A stretch of 64,000 nucleotides of DNA from Candidatus Brevifilum fermentans. GTDB lineage: Bacteria > Chloroflexota > Anaerolineae > Anaerolineales > Villigracilaceae. Made by a program: the position numbers and the translations under genes. The stretch lies in assembly GCA_945877125.1 (NCBI GenBank), contig CAMCQT010000002.1, positions 28,065 to 92,064 of the forward strand, in the 5' to 3' direction. Shown here in pieces: positions 23,907-32,200 of the stretch. The notes under the pieces were generated by a model. It had not been told where the DNA came from. It saw only the letters and a program-made list of their open reading frames with translations, and did no database searches. Each line of letters opens with the position of its first letter. The first letter of the stretch is position 1.

Positions 23907-23966
23907 AAAAAAAACCGCCTGCGACGGCGGATGAAGACCCCATGGGGCAGTCACAAGGACTGCCCC
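23907..23966 (-). terminator. Two tandem minus-strand hairpins, the second with a T-run
   Basis: On the minus strand GGGGCAGT-(7)-ACTGCCCC (23944-23966) is followed by CCGCC-GTCGCA-GGCGG and eight T (23907-23930). The second is a proper intrinsic terminator just before the metalloprotease gene. Either a short RNA ends here or this is a conditional leader terminator. The rest of the gap up to 24193 holds only AT-rich promoter-like sequence for the XRE gene. Confidence 0.6.
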
Positions 23967-24193
23967 TTGATTAAGATTTTCCGAGGCGTTTCCCCTATTT
24001 CAAAGTACAGGTGCGCTCGGCTGCTATGTGAGGAATAATGGTTCGTAATTTTGAATCCGTTTTTTTTATTACCGCGTTGAATTATCGCTTTCATCAAATA
24101 TAAGTCAACAAATATTTTTAGAATCTTTTCAAAGATAAACGTGGGATGGACTCAAAGATTTTTTCGAGTTATATTTATATACAGGAGTCAACA

Positions 24194-25081
24194 ATGAATC
24201 GTTTTGAATTCGGCATGATGGTCGCATCGTTACGGGAGGATATGCGCTGGACTCAACTGGAGCTGGCCGAGAAGTCAGGCATGGATGTATCTGCGGTCAG
24301 CAATATTGAACGGGGTACAAGGCGAACACTCCTGAAAGATAACATGCTGGTAAAACTGGCTGATGGGCTTCAACTCACTACAATGGAGCGACGGGAATTC
24401 CTGTTTGCGGCTAGCGGCGTGGCTGAGGCTGATGCAGTTCGAAAAGTAAATCACCGCGCAAAAACACAATTTGATCCCAAAACTTTTCTTGAAGAACTGG
24501 GAAAACATATTGCAGGTATTGCGGCGCCGTTGCTGGTTACCGATTCCTTCTGCGATATTCTGCTTGCCAATCACTTTGCGCTTGAATATTACAATACCCC
24601 CGCCGCTTTAATAAAGGATGTAGATAGTGCTGTGGGTGGCTATAACATGATGCGTTATGTATTTCATACGGATTCCAATTTTCAAGATGATATTAAGGAT
24701 GAAAACTGGGAAATGCAAGCCTTGTTCAATCTGCGCTATTTTCGAAGGCGGACATTGCGTGTTCGTTCCAAGCCGTATTTCTCTGCTTTGATGAAGGAAT
24801 TCCTCGATAATAAAAAATACCCTTCTTTTGAGAGGTACTGGCGGAAGATGTTGTTTGAAAGTTTCGATTACTATTCCGCCCCGATTGAAAAACCAGACCC
24901 CGAAAACTCGAATGCCGTGGTTGGGCTTGAATCCCTGCTGGCCGTGACACCGTACGGTGAATTATTTTTACAGCAAATGCTGCCCATGAATAAAAAGACA
25001 AATAAGCGATTTGAAAAAATTATGGACAAAGTGGGAGAAGGATACAAGCAGTTTTCCCCTTTCCCTGACAAACAAAAGTAA
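24194..25081 (+). CDS. XRE-family transcriptional regulator with MmyB-like ligand domain
   Basis: 295 residues from ATG 24194, with AGGAG 8 nt upstream. The N-terminal helix-turn-helix MRWTQLELAEKSGMDVSAVSNIERG (about 17-41; shown as LAEKSGMDVSAVSNIERG) is classic XRE. From residue about 110 on, APLLVTDSFCDILLANHFAL is the start of the MmyB-like PAS-related ligand-binding domain. No direct target is adjacent, and autoregulation is likely in this family. Single gene with its own terminator. Confidence 0.85.
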   Translation: MNRFEFGMMVASLREDMRWTQLELAEKSGMDVSAVSNIERGTRRTLLKDNMLVKLADGLQLTTMERREFLFAASGVAEADAVRKVNHRAKTQFDPKTFLEELGKHIAGIAAPLLVTDSFCDILLANHFALEYYNTPAALIKDVDSAVGGYNMMRYVFHTDSNFQDDIKDENWEMQALFNLRYFRRRTLRVRSKPYFSALMKEFLDNKKYPSFERYWRKMLFESFDYYSAPIEKPDPENSNAVVGLESLLAVTPYGELFLQQMLPMNKKTNKRFEKIMDKVGEGYKQFSPFPDKQK

Positions 25082-25098
25082 TAAATACAAAACTCTGG

Positions 25099-25126
25099 AG
25101 TCCATCAGTTTGCTGATGGACTTTTA
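25099..25126 (+). terminator. Terminator of the XRE gene
   Basis: AGTCCATCAG-TTTG-CTGATGGACT followed by TTTTAG. Confidence 0.75.
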
Positions 25127-25163
25127 GTATTTCAAGCGGATTGCCGTCTGAAATATTGATTCT

Positions 25164-25832
25164 TTATAAATTTAGCTTTTCCCCATGTTCTCGCAGCCAT
25201 TTCCTTTGCTTTTTGTATTCAGGATAAATAGCCTCCACTGCATTCCAGAATTTGCTGGAATGATCTTTCACGCGCAGGTGAACCAGTTCATGCACCACCA
25301 CGTAGTCAATCACATCCAGCGGAGCCATGACCAGGCGCCAGGTGAAGTTGAGTGTGCCGCTTGAACTGCATGAGCCCCAGCGTGTTTTTGCGGAGCTGAT
25401 CTTCACTTGTTTGGGCGTGAAGTTATATTGCTGCGAATATTGTTTGACGCGCTCTGAAATAATTTCAAGCGCGCGTTCCTTGTACCAGCGTGTGAAAACC
25501 TGCTCGCCTTTTGGCTGCGCGGCGCTGCGCAGGGTGAATCCGCTGTCAAAGTGAAGCGAATGTTTTTGTAACCCGACCAGCTTTAGGTCAAAGGAAGATC
25601 CGAGCAGCAGGAATTTTTCGCCTTCGGTGTACTGCTTCCCCAAAGTCGGCACGATGGATTTCATCTTTTCGCGGGTACGTGTGATCCAATCTGCTTTTTG
25701 TTGAACGAAGGTTTCGATTGCGGCGTGGGGTGCGCGCATGGGGGCGCGGACTGTGAACGAGCCGTCGCTCTCGATGATGAGGGCGATGGTTCTGCGTTTG
25801 CTGCGGATGAGTTTGTCGATTTGAATTTGCAT
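25164..25832 (-). CDS. YgjP-like (DUF45/M48-type) metallopeptidase
   Basis: 222 residues from ATG 25832; the frame extends 18 codons through the upstream terminator. Typical opening IRSKRRTIALIIESDGSFTVRAP. Core RWGSCSSSGTLNFTWRLVMAP is followed by YVVVHELVHLRVKDHSSKFW with HELVH and a downstream His, the zinc site of the family. YgjP-like proteins are often encoded next to type I restriction genes, but none is here. Physiological role unknown. Confidence 0.9.
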   Translation of the reverse strand: MQIQIDKLIRSKRRTIALIIESDGSFTVRAPMRAPHAAIETFVQQKADWITRTREKMKSIVPTLGKQYTEGEKFLLLGSSFDLKLVGLQKHSLHFDSGFTLRSAAQPKGEQVFTRWYKERALEIISERVKQYSQQYNFTPKQVKISSAKTRWGSCSSSGTLNFTWRLVMAPLDVIDYVVVHELVHLRVKDHSSKFWNAVEAIYPEYKKQRKWLREHGEKLNL

Positions 25833-25835
25833 AAA

Positions 25836-25857
25836 ATAAAACCGCCTTGGGGCGGTT
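25836..25857 (-). terminator. Intrinsic terminator overlapping the dgkA stop
   Basis: Minus strand AACCGCC-CCAA-GGCGGTT followed by TTATTTT. The dgkA stop codon is inside the left arm. The hairpin ends 4 nt before the YgjP-like ATG, so that gene needs read-through or an internal promoter. Confidence 0.8.
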
Positions 25858-26239
25858 ATGAAAACAACGTGGTTACTTTCGCCCACAACGGCGGACCGAG
25901 AATCAAAAGCCCAATTAAGACGGCGGCTAATGCGGCAACCAATACCGAAGCCGCGCCCACATCTTTGCCGATCTTTGCCAGCGGATGAATCTCTGGGCTG
26001 GCGAGGTCAACGACGGTTTCGATGGCGGTATTCATAAATTCGGCGGCAAACACCACGGCGGTGGTTAGGATGATGACCGCCCAATCACGCGCGGGCAGGT
26101 GCAGCCAAAGCCCTAAAATAAATACAGCCGTGGCAATGATGCTGTGAATCCACGCGTTGGCTTGCGTGCGCAGAACATAATGCCAGCCTCGAAACGCGTG
26201 ACCGAATGATACGACCCGCGCTGAAAAAAAAGACTTCAT
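25856..26239 (-). CDS. dgkA: Diacylglycerol/undecaprenol kinase (DgkA family)
   Basis: 127 residues, family size. Three membrane helices. The catalytic segment AAEFMNTAIETVVDLAS (about residues 65-81) has the invariant ExxNTAIE, and the C-terminal part has KIGKDVGAASVLVAA. In most bacteria of this type the enzyme phosphorylates undecaprenol for cell-wall lipid-carrier recycling. Directly follows ybeY (4-bp gap) in a minus-strand operon pgpH-ybeY-dgkA. Confidence 0.95.
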   Translation of the reverse strand: MKSFFSARVVSFGHAFRGWHYVLRTQANAWIHSIIATAVFILGLWLHLPARDWAVIILTTAVVFAAEFMNTAIETVVDLASPEIHPLAKIGKDVGAASVLVAALAAVLIGLLILGPPLWAKVTTLFS

Positions 26240-26243
26240 TACG

Positions 26244-26717
26244 CTACGCGTCCTGTACTTTGATGTGAGATAGACCGAGCTTTGCCATCACCTCAGACTG
26301 GGCTTGCCACATGCGGGCTTTTTCCGCCGCCTCGGCATGGTCGTGACCCAGCAAGTGTAATGTGCCATGCACCACCAGCAGTTGAACTTCCGCTTCAACC
26401 GGGTGACCTGCGGCTTGAGCTTGTTGCGCGGCGCGCGGGATCGAGATGAGAATATCTCCCAGATAGGGCGTGCCTGTTTCAGGGTCTTCTTCATCGGATG
26501 GGAACGAGAGTACATCGGTTGGGGCATCTATGCCGAGGTACTCGCGGTTCAATTCGCGCAGTTGCGCATCATCTGTCAGGACGATGCTCATGTCTGCGTT
26601 GGCAAGGTCAAAGTCAAAGCCAGAACCAACCGGGGTTGAAGTATCGAGTGTGAGGCGGGCGGCTTGTTCGAGCAGGGCTGTGTTTGAAAAATCCTGTTTC
26701 AATTCAATGTAGATCAT
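26244..26717 (-). CDS. ybeY: Endoribonuclease YbeY, 16S rRNA maturation
   Basis: 157 residues. The zinc site HGTLHLLGHDH (about residues 119-129, HxxxHxxGxDH) is complete, and LNREYLGIDAPTDVLSFPSDE is the second family signature. It processes the 3' end of 16S rRNA and takes part in ribosome quality control. The ATG overlaps the pgpH stop by 4 bp. The pgpH-ybeY-dgkA order is a common bacterial cluster. Confidence 0.96.
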   Translation of the reverse strand: MIYIELKQDFSNTALLEQAARLTLDTSTPVGSGFDFDLANADMSIVLTDDAQLRELNREYLGIDAPTDVLSFPSDEEDPETGTPYLGDILISIPRAAQQAQAAGHPVEAEVQLLVVHGTLHLLGHDHAEAAEKARMWQAQSEVMAKLGLSHIKVQDA

Positions 26718-28825
26718 TTTTCTTCTCTTGGGGTGGGCAGGGTCGCATCCTGGTCGGCGACCTGTGCATTTGGATATTGAATACGCGGATGGTACGTGCC
26801 GCGCAAGGTTGTGACAAATGATTCAGTAATCAGATTCAGGTCACGGAGCGTGAGCAGCGTATCATCCAGTTGATTGAATTTTTGCACAGTTTCGATCACA
26901 CTGCGGACAAGCGCGCGCAAACCGTCATCTGTGGCGGGGCGCTCGGCGCGGGCGCGGGCTTCGGTGGCATCTGCCAGCATCAGCAGGGCGGTTTCGCGTG
27001 AATTGGGGCGCGGGCCGGGGTAGCGGAAGTTTTCAAGTTCCACTTTGGATGCATCCCCGTTGGCCGCTTCCATTGCCTGTCCATATTGATAACGTGTGAT
27101 CAGCGTGCCGTGATGTTCAAGAATAAAATCGTGCAGGCGGCCTGGCAGGCGATATTTCTTCGCCAGTTGAATGCCGTCTGTCACATGGCGGATAATGGTC
27201 GCGGCTGATTCTTCGGGCGGGATATCGTGGTGTGCGTTTACATTTCCGGGCACTTGGTTTTCAATGAAGAAGGTTGGGTTGAGGGCTTTGCCAATGTCGT
27301 GGAATAGCGCGCCGACGCGCGTGAGCAATGGGTCAGCGCCAATTTTTTCTGCGGCTTGCTCTGCGAGGTTGGCAACCTGCAAACTGTGTTGATAGGTGCC
27401 GGGCGCATTGCGAAGAAAAAATTGCAAAAGCGGATAATCAGGGCGCGAAATATCAAGCAGTTGAAAGACAGTGGTGAACCCAAGCGTTTGCGCCAGAAGA
27501 TATTGAAGCAATAGCGTGATGCTGGCGGCGGAGAATCCTGCAAAGAGCACAACCACCGCATATTGAACAATACCCAGCCAGTCAGTTGCGAAGAACGGCA
27601 CACGATATGCCATCAGCGCCACCAATCCTGAAAGTGAGATGGCAATGCCCGCCCGTACAAATCCCCAGAAACGGCGCACTGGTCCCAGCACAAGCAATCC
27701 GATAAGCGAGGTGAGCAAATAAAACGGCGCGAGATCCAGCGTGTTAGACAATCCATACGAAGCCAGCAGGCAAAGTGGAATAGCAATCACCAGTCCGGCT
27801 TCTAGCCCAAACAGCGCGGTAATCAATAATCCCGCGGCTTGCAGTGGATATCCGTACGGAGCAAGTGTGCGATTGCTAAACAAGCGTGCACCGACCAAAA
27901 AAACAATGAAAATAATGGCGATGACCAACATACTGCGCGGATCATTCACGACAGCCGAACGCTTGCGGCGGTAAAAATAAAGCGGAACCAGTACCGCCGA
28001 AAGCAGGATGATGGCGGCCGCGCCGAGCATATCTTCCCAGCGCTGTCCGGGGCGGATCATGCCGAGCTGCTGGAAGGCTTCCACGTCTGCCGGGGTGATG
28101 ATCTCTCCAGACGGCGCGATGGTTTCCCCGGTTTTGTAGGTTTGCACAATCGGCTTAACCGCATCACGCGCGGCCTGGCGCGCGGCGGTGGTCAACTCTT
28201 CGCTGTAAAAACTATTGGGCACAACAAAGGCGGTCACAAGCTCTGCCACAAGCGCAGACTGTTGTTCATTCAAGGTCAGGCTTACAAAAGAAGAAACACC
28301 CGCCTGGGTAATTTCCACCTTATCTTCAAAGATCGCGCGGCGCATCACCTGTTCCAGAACCCGCAGAGATTCAGACTGCACGGCATCCCAACGTAAGTCA
28401 GAAATGCCGATCAGGTAATCAATGGTTTCAAGCTTCAAGCGCACGTCGCTCAGCGTAACGAGGTTTGCCTTTTTTTCATCGAGCGTCAATTTGGTGTTCG
28501 TACGCACCGAAGTAACGTAATGCATGGCGGTGTTCAATCGTTCGATCTGCTGGCGCGCGATGGCCGGGTCGGGCAACGTGTAAACGGGCAGCACGGCGCT
28601 CTCTGCGGCTTTGCGCGCCTCCTCTGTGCGGATGTCGCTTACATATTCAATATCGCGCGGAGATTGCATGGTGATCTGCAAAACCACGCCGACATCCAAA
28701 GTCTGCGTGGTGGGGCGCAGGGCAATGGGCATGGTCAGCGCAGCAAAAGATACAATGCTGACCGCAATGATCAAACTGATCTGTAAAATTCGAAGACGGG
28801 TGGAAACGGGGGGGCGTGCAGACAT
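26714..28825 (-). CDS. pgpH: 7TM-HD-domain c-di-AMP phosphodiesterase, PgpH/YqfF type
   Basis: 703 residues. One N-terminal helix, an extracellular 7TMR-HDED domain (about 50-260), a seven-helix membrane block (about 265-465) and a cytoplasmic HD domain. The HD motifs are HSLQVANLAEQAAE, then ALFHDIGK (HD pair and K), HHDIPPEESA and LEHHGT. The PgpH family hydrolyses c-di-AMP to pApA. It starts the operon with ybeY and dgkA, linking nucleotide signalling with ribosome and envelope genes. Confidence 0.92.
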   Translation of the reverse strand: MSARPPVSTRLRILQISLIIAVSIVSFAALTMPIALRPTTQTLDVGVVLQITMQSPRDIEYVSDIRTEEARKAAESAVLPVYTLPDPAIARQQIERLNTAMHYVTSVRTNTKLTLDEKKANLVTLSDVRLKLETIDYLIGISDLRWDAVQSESLRVLEQVMRRAIFEDKVEITQAGVSSFVSLTLNEQQSALVAELVTAFVVPNSFYSEELTTAARQAARDAVKPIVQTYKTGETIAPSGEIITPADVEAFQQLGMIRPGQRWEDMLGAAAIILLSAVLVPLYFYRRKRSAVVNDPRSMLVIAIIFIVFLVGARLFSNRTLAPYGYPLQAAGLLITALFGLEAGLVIAIPLCLLASYGLSNTLDLAPFYLLTSLIGLLVLGPVRRFWGFVRAGIAISLSGLVALMAYRVPFFATDWLGIVQYAVVVLFAGFSAASITLLLQYLLAQTLGFTTVFQLLDISRPDYPLLQFFLRNAPGTYQHSLQVANLAEQAAEKIGADPLLTRVGALFHDIGKALNPTFFIENQVPGNVNAHHDIPPEESAATIIRHVTDGIQLAKKYRLPGRLHDFILEHHGTLITRYQYGQAMEAANGDASKVELENFRYPGPRPNSRETALLMLADATEARARAERPATDDGLRALVRSVIETVQKFNQLDDTLLTLRDLNLITESFVTTLRGTYHPRIQYPNAQVADQDATLPTPREEK

Positions 28826-28841
28826 AAAACTTGTTCGTAAT

Positions 28842-28882
28842 AAGAGGTGACAGTCACTGATTTAAAATGACTGTCACCTCTT
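28842..28882. repeat. Perfect 15-bp palindrome between yqeY and pgpH
   Basis: AAGAGGTGACAGTCA and TGACTGTCACCTCTT around an 11-nt loop. It follows the stop of the YqeY gene and may terminate or stabilise its mRNA; the T-run is weak. Its GACAGTC/GACTGTC words resemble those beside the GTCACG palindromes. Confidence 0.75.
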
Positions 28883-28888
28883 AAAAAT

Positions 28889-29335
28889 TTACTTCGTGAG
28901 CAACTCTTTTACGGCAGAGCTGATCATGTCATTTGGAGCGCGACCGGCTACTTTGGGCATGACGATCTTCATTACTTTGCCCATGTCGCTCGGCGCAGAT
29001 GCGCCCGTCTCGGCAATGGCAGCCTGCACCAGCGCGCGCAATTCTTCGGCGGGCATGGCTTGAGGCAGGAAGACCTCCAATACTTTAATCTCCGCTTCGT
29101 TATTTGCGATCAGGTCTTCGCGGTTGGCCTTCTTTGCTTCTTCAATCGCTTCGCGGCGGTTCTTGATCTCTTTTTGGATCAACGCCACCACAGCCAGATC
29201 GTCCACCGCAATTCGCTTGTCCACTTCCACCTGCTTTATTGCGGCCAGCACCATGCTCACAGTGAGATTGCGAACTTTGTCGCCGCTCTTCATGGCATCT
29301 TTCTTTGATTCAGTAAGTTGAGTTTTCATATCCAT
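28889..29335 (-). CDS. yqeY: GatB/YqeY domain protein
   Basis: 148 residues from ATG 29335; an alternative ATG is at 29329. Family pattern: MKTQLTESKKDAMKSGDKVRNL at the start (here in part MKTQLTESKKDAMK), IQKEIKNRREAIEEAKKA in the middle and MGKVMKIVMPKVAGRAPNDM at the end. YqeY is a stand-alone form of the GatB tail domain that binds tRNA in the amidotransferase, and its own role is unclear. TATAAT (29342-29347) ends 6 nt before the ATG with no ribosome site, so the mRNA is probably leaderless. Confidence 0.9.
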   Translation of the reverse strand: MDMKTQLTESKKDAMKSGDKVRNLTVSMVLAAIKQVEVDKRIAVDDLAVVALIQKEIKNRREAIEEAKKANREDLIANNEAEIKVLEVFLPQAMPAEELRALVQAAIAETGASAPSDMGKVMKIVMPKVAGRAPNDMISSAVKELLTK

Positions 29336-29341
29336 AATGTG

Positions 29342-29347
29342 ATTATA
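29342..29347 (-). promoter_or_regulatory. -10 element of yqeY (leaderless)
   Basis: Consensus TATAAT on the minus strand, 6 nt before ATG 29335. No good -35 is visible. Confidence 0.65.
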
Positions 29348-29437
29348 CCCTTTCATTATTTGGATGAAGTGCCCGCTTCTTTTTTTAACCGTTGGGCTGG
29401 TTCAACATCCCAAACATTTTTCTCGCCTTGTCAGTAG

Positions 29438-29456
29438 GTCACGCTTGCAGCGTGAC
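29438..29456. repeat. GTCACG palindrome, copy 2
   Basis: GTCACGCT-TGC-AGCGTGAC. Relative to copy 1 (13536-13555) one base pair has changed on both sides (T-A to C-G), preserving the stem and the TGC loop. Confidence 0.75.
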
Positions 29457-29470
29457 TGTCACTTTATACA

Positions 29471-29631
29471 AAAACAACTCCGAAGGTGTGCAATGATTGT
29501 AGCTTTGCGTAAGATGGCTGCGCCAACCCCGAAGGGGTGTCATAGTTTTTTGGGGTAAAGCCATGCCACCCCTTCGGGATTAGGATGGCATATTTGCATT
29601 ATTCTATAATCGTTACATCCCTTCGGGATTG
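29471..29631. repeat. CCGAAGG/CCTTCGG nested palindrome, copy 1
   Basis: The inner hairpin ACCCCGAAGGGGTGTCAT...ATGCCACCCCTTCGGGAT (29525-29580) is flanked by an outer pair CTCCGAAGG...CCCTTCGGGATT. It fills most of the 329-bp gap between yqeY and the next gene. Copy 2 is at 41561-41667. Confidence 0.85.
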
Positions 29632-29664
29632 AATTCTGGTTAAGGTAAGTTATGCCTCAGCCTC

Positions 29665-30288
29665 TCACAAGTCTGTAAATTTTGCGAACATTTCTGGCGT
29701 GAGAATTTTCTCCAGAATTTCAAACTCGTACTGCGTGCGTTTGACGGCGGCCGCGCGGGCGTATTCAAAATGCGGACCTTGTTTGGGCGAATCCAGATTC
29801 ATCTTTCCGTGCGAGTCATGCGGCAGGAGGGTCAGTGAAAATTTGCGAAGGAACGGCACAAAGTACAACGCATCCATCGGGAAGTATATTTTGCCGGAGT
29901 GAATCTTCGGGCTTTCGATCAAGCTCTTTTGAACAGGATCAATTTCAGGCGGGGCGGGCGGCGTGCCTGGATGTTGGTCAAGCCACATTGAGACGTAATT
30001 TGTATGGGCATAGAAATCCTGCGCGGTGTGAGTCAATCTGCCAAAAGCGATCCAGGCGGAAAGTACGCCGGGTGAAAGCAGGGCGGCGAGTACAAAACCG
30101 CGCTGTTCTTTAATATATTGGTGACCTTTGTCGATGGCGTTGTTGTCGAAGTGATATTCGTCGTGACCGATCTGGTTGGACAGGGCATCCACTTTGCGGT
30201 TGGCAGCGATGATGATCTCCAGCGCGCGCGGACTTACACGGGCGCTGAGGGCTTCGCGGGTCATTTCTTCGTGAATAGGGATAAGCAT
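29665..30288 (-). CDS. Het-C / zinc-dependent phospholipase C-like protein
   Basis: 207 residues, no signal peptide. IHEEMTREAL near the start, GHDEYHFDNN (about 41-50) and FGRLTHTAQDFYAHTNYVSM (about 83-102) hold the His/Asp residues that form the zinc site of Het-C and bacterial phospholipase C-like proteins. The rest is helical with a proline-rich loop. Substrate unknown. TATAAT (30295-30300) ends 6 nt before the ATG, so translation is probably leaderless. Divergent from pduO. Confidence 0.75.
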   Translation of the reverse strand: MLIPIHEEMTREALSARVSPRALEIIIAANRKVDALSNQIGHDEYHFDNNAIDKGHQYIKEQRGFVLAALLSPGVLSAWIAFGRLTHTAQDFYAHTNYVSMWLDQHPGTPPAPPEIDPVQKSLIESPKIHSGKIYFPMDALYFVPFLRKFSLTLLPHDSHGKMNLDSPKQGPHFEYARAAAVKRTQYEFEILEKILTPEMFAKFTDL

Positions 30289-30294
30289 TCCAAA

Positions 30295-30328
30295 ATTATA
30301 AGCCAGCCACTCGCAAACTGGTTATAAT
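30295..30328. promoter_or_regulatory. Divergent consensus -10 boxes of the PLC-like gene and pduO (leaderless pair)
   Basis: Minus strand TATAAT (30295-30300) is 6 nt before ATG 30288. Plus strand TATAAT (30323-30328) is 6 nt before ATG 30335. Both starts lie at the same distance from the hexamer, and neither has a ribosome-binding site. Confidence 0.75.
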
Positions 30329-30334
30329 GCGCCC

Positions 30335-30877
30335 ATGACTTTTTATACCGCAAAAGGTGACGATGGCACAACGGGCTTGCTCGGCGAGGGCCGCGTGCCA
30401 AAATATCATGTCCGCATGGAAGCGATTGGCGCGCTGGATGAAGCTTCTGCCGCGCTTGGGTTGGCGCGCGCGCAATGCAGTGCGCCGCAAACTGCGCCGA
30501 TTCTGCTTCAGGCACAGCGCGATCTTTATAAATTGATGGCTGAAGTTGCCGCTACGCCAGAGAACGCACAGCGTTTTCACTTTATAGATGAAGCGCGGGT
30601 GGGCTGGCTCGAAGAGCAAACCGACGCGTTGAGTGCAATTGTTGAAATGCCCAAGGAATTTATTTTGCCGGGAGATACGCTCGGCGGGGCGGCGCTTTCG
30701 CTCGCGCGTGCCATTGTCCGCCGGGCTGAGCGCTGTGTGGTGAGTCTCTTCGATGAAGAGGAAGTCATCAACCCGGATTTGCAGCGTTATCTGAACCGGC
30801 TTTCGTCTTTGTGTTTTGTGCTCGAACTTCTTGAAAATGAGACCGCGGGGAAGAAGACGACTCTTGCAAAGCCATAA
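30335..30877 (+). CDS. pduO: Cob(I)alamin adenosyltransferase, PduO type
   Basis: 180 residues. GDDGTTGLLGEGRVPKYH (about residues 8-25) is the ATP-binding N-terminal motif, IGALDEASAALGLAR the next. FILPGDTLGGAALSLARAIVRRAER (about 109-133; LARAIVRRAER is the active-site helix with the key Arg) and YLNRLSSLCFVLE close the domain. It makes adenosylcobalamin from cob(I)alamin and ATP. No other cobalamin gene is in the window. Probably leaderless. Confidence 0.93.
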   Translation: MTFYTAKGDDGTTGLLGEGRVPKYHVRMEAIGALDEASAALGLARAQCSAPQTAPILLQAQRDLYKLMAEVAATPENAQRFHFIDEARVGWLEEQTDALSAIVEMPKEFILPGDTLGGAALSLARAIVRRAERCVVSLFDEEEVINPDLQRYLNRLSSLCFVLELLENETAGKKTTLAKP

Positions 30878-30917
30878 AAAGCGGGCTGAGGCATTCGTTT
30901 TATCCAGGCAATGACAT

Positions 30918-30976
30918 TTAAGGCAAAGGCGCAAGGGTTCAAAAAAGCTTTGCGTTCTGGCGGCTTTGCGTTAAAA
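30918..30976. repeat. Word-repeat palindrome between pduO and DUF554
   Basis: TTTAAGGCAAAGGCGCAAGG and CTTTGCG-TTCTGGCGG-CTTTGCGTTAAA form imperfect arms of CAAAG/CTTTG words around AAAAAAG. Confidence 0.7.
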
Positions 30977-31004
30977 ATTTAATAAATTAAATACAAGGTG
31001 ATTC

Positions 31005-31715
31005 ATGACAGGCACATTCATTAACGTCGCCGCTATTCTCATCGGCGGGGCAATTGGTTTATTTTTCGGTTCGCGTATTCCTGAGCGATATAAAAACACG
31101 GTCATCGCCGGCATGGGACTTTTCACCGCCGCTTTGGGCTTGCAGATGTTTTTCAAAAGCGAAAATTCATTGATCGTGCTGGGCGCGTTGATCATCGGCG
31201 CGCTGCTCGGCGAATGGATCGGAATCGAAGACGGCTTGCAGTCTTTTGGTGAGGTGCTTGAAAAACGCTTCTCCCGCGACGCAGAAACAGGTTCCAGTTC
31301 CAAATTTGTGCGCGGATTTATGGTTTCGTCGCTGCTCTTTTGCATTGGTCCGATTGCGATCCTCGGCTCCATTCAAGATGGATTGACCGGCGATTACAAA
31401 CTGCTGGCTGTGAAATCCACACTGGATGGATTTGCCTCCATCGCGTTTGCCTCCACGCTGGGAGTTGGGGTGCTGTTTTCCTCGTTGATTATCCTCATCT
31501 ATCAGGGCGGAGTCAGCCTGCTGGCGAGTCAACTCAACGCAATCGTGACCGACCCAATGATGGCCGAAATGACTGCCACCGGCGGCGTGATTCTGATGGG
31601 GGTCGCTTTCAGCAACCTGCTGGAGATCAAGAAGATGCGCGTGGGGAATTTTCTGCCCGCGTTGGTCATCGCTCCGCTGATCGTGTGGGTCTTGAGTCTG
31701 CTGCCGATAAAGTAG
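31005..31715 (+). CDS. DUF554 family membrane protein
   Basis: 236 residues with about seven membrane helices. The start MTGTFINVAAILIGGAIGLFFGSRIP (here FINVAAILIGGAIG) is typical of DUF554/YdfK. FVRGFMVSSLLFCIGPIAILGSIQDG (core LLFCIGPIAILGS) and the C-terminal GVILMGVAFSNLLEIKKMRVGNFLPAL are further signatures. Transport function is suspected for the family but unproven. AAGGTG ribosome site. It is the last gene before the TIR fragment array. Confidence 0.92.
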   Translation: MTGTFINVAAILIGGAIGLFFGSRIPERYKNTVIAGMGLFTAALGLQMFFKSENSLIVLGALIIGALLGEWIGIEDGLQSFGEVLEKRFSRDAETGSSSKFVRGFMVSSLLFCIGPIAILGSIQDGLTGDYKLLAVKSTLDGFASIAFASTLGVGVLFSSLIILIYQGGVSLLASQLNAIVTDPMMAEMTATGGVILMGVAFSNLLEIKKMRVGNFLPALVIAPLIVWVLSLLPIK

Positions 31716-31767
31716 ATGTAAGCCGAATGTATGAAATTTGATCCCTAAATTTACTGCGCGAATCGCG

Positions 31768-31929
31768 CCCCCGTCCCACAAGGGGATGATATGCGCGGAC
31801 TCTACGCCCGCCTGACCCAAGTCTCCAACGGACTCTGTCACGGACTCACGGACAAAAGCGGACTCATCAATCCTTGCATGTATAATTGTCATACGCAAGC
31901 CAAAGTCCGTTTCCATCCGTGAATCCGTT
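31768..31929 (+). pseudogene. TIR 5' fragment, unit A
   Basis: Oldest-looking copy: it lacks the first about 20 codons, starting within CCCCGTCCCACAAGG, then has the GLYARLTQ segment, the switch at CCCAAG and one IR module with TATAAT near 31880. Confidence 0.75.
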
Positions 31930-31942
31930 ATGAAGTCCGTTT

Positions 31943-32168
31943 ATGAAGTCCGTTGAACCCAAACGCCCCTCAAAGTCTTCCTCTGCCATGCCCACGCGGA
32001 CCATGACCCCGTCCCACAAGGGGATGATATGCGCGGACTCTACGCCCGCCTGACCCAAGTCTCCAACGGACTCTGTCACGGACTCGCGGACAAAAGCGGA
32101 CTCATCAATCCTCGCATGTATAATTGCCACATGCAAGCCAAAGTCCGTTTCCATCCGTGAATCCGTTA
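31943..32168 (+). pseudogene. TIR 5' fragment, unit B (frameshifted)
   Basis: It starts with a duplicated ATGAAGTCCGTT and is missing one C in the run that follows (CGCCCCTC instead of CGCCCCCTC). The MKSV start is therefore out of frame with KVFLCHAHAD. The IR module with TATAAT near 32119 follows. Confidence 0.75.
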
Positions 32169-32200
32169 TGAAGTCCGTTTATGAAGTCCGTTGACCCCAA

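Noticed and set aside
23874..23954. Hydrophobic N-terminus AVFFVLLFMLVYTS as a signal peptide of the metalloprotease-like protein
   Set aside because: The Phe/Leu run is the translated T-tract of an intrinsic terminator.
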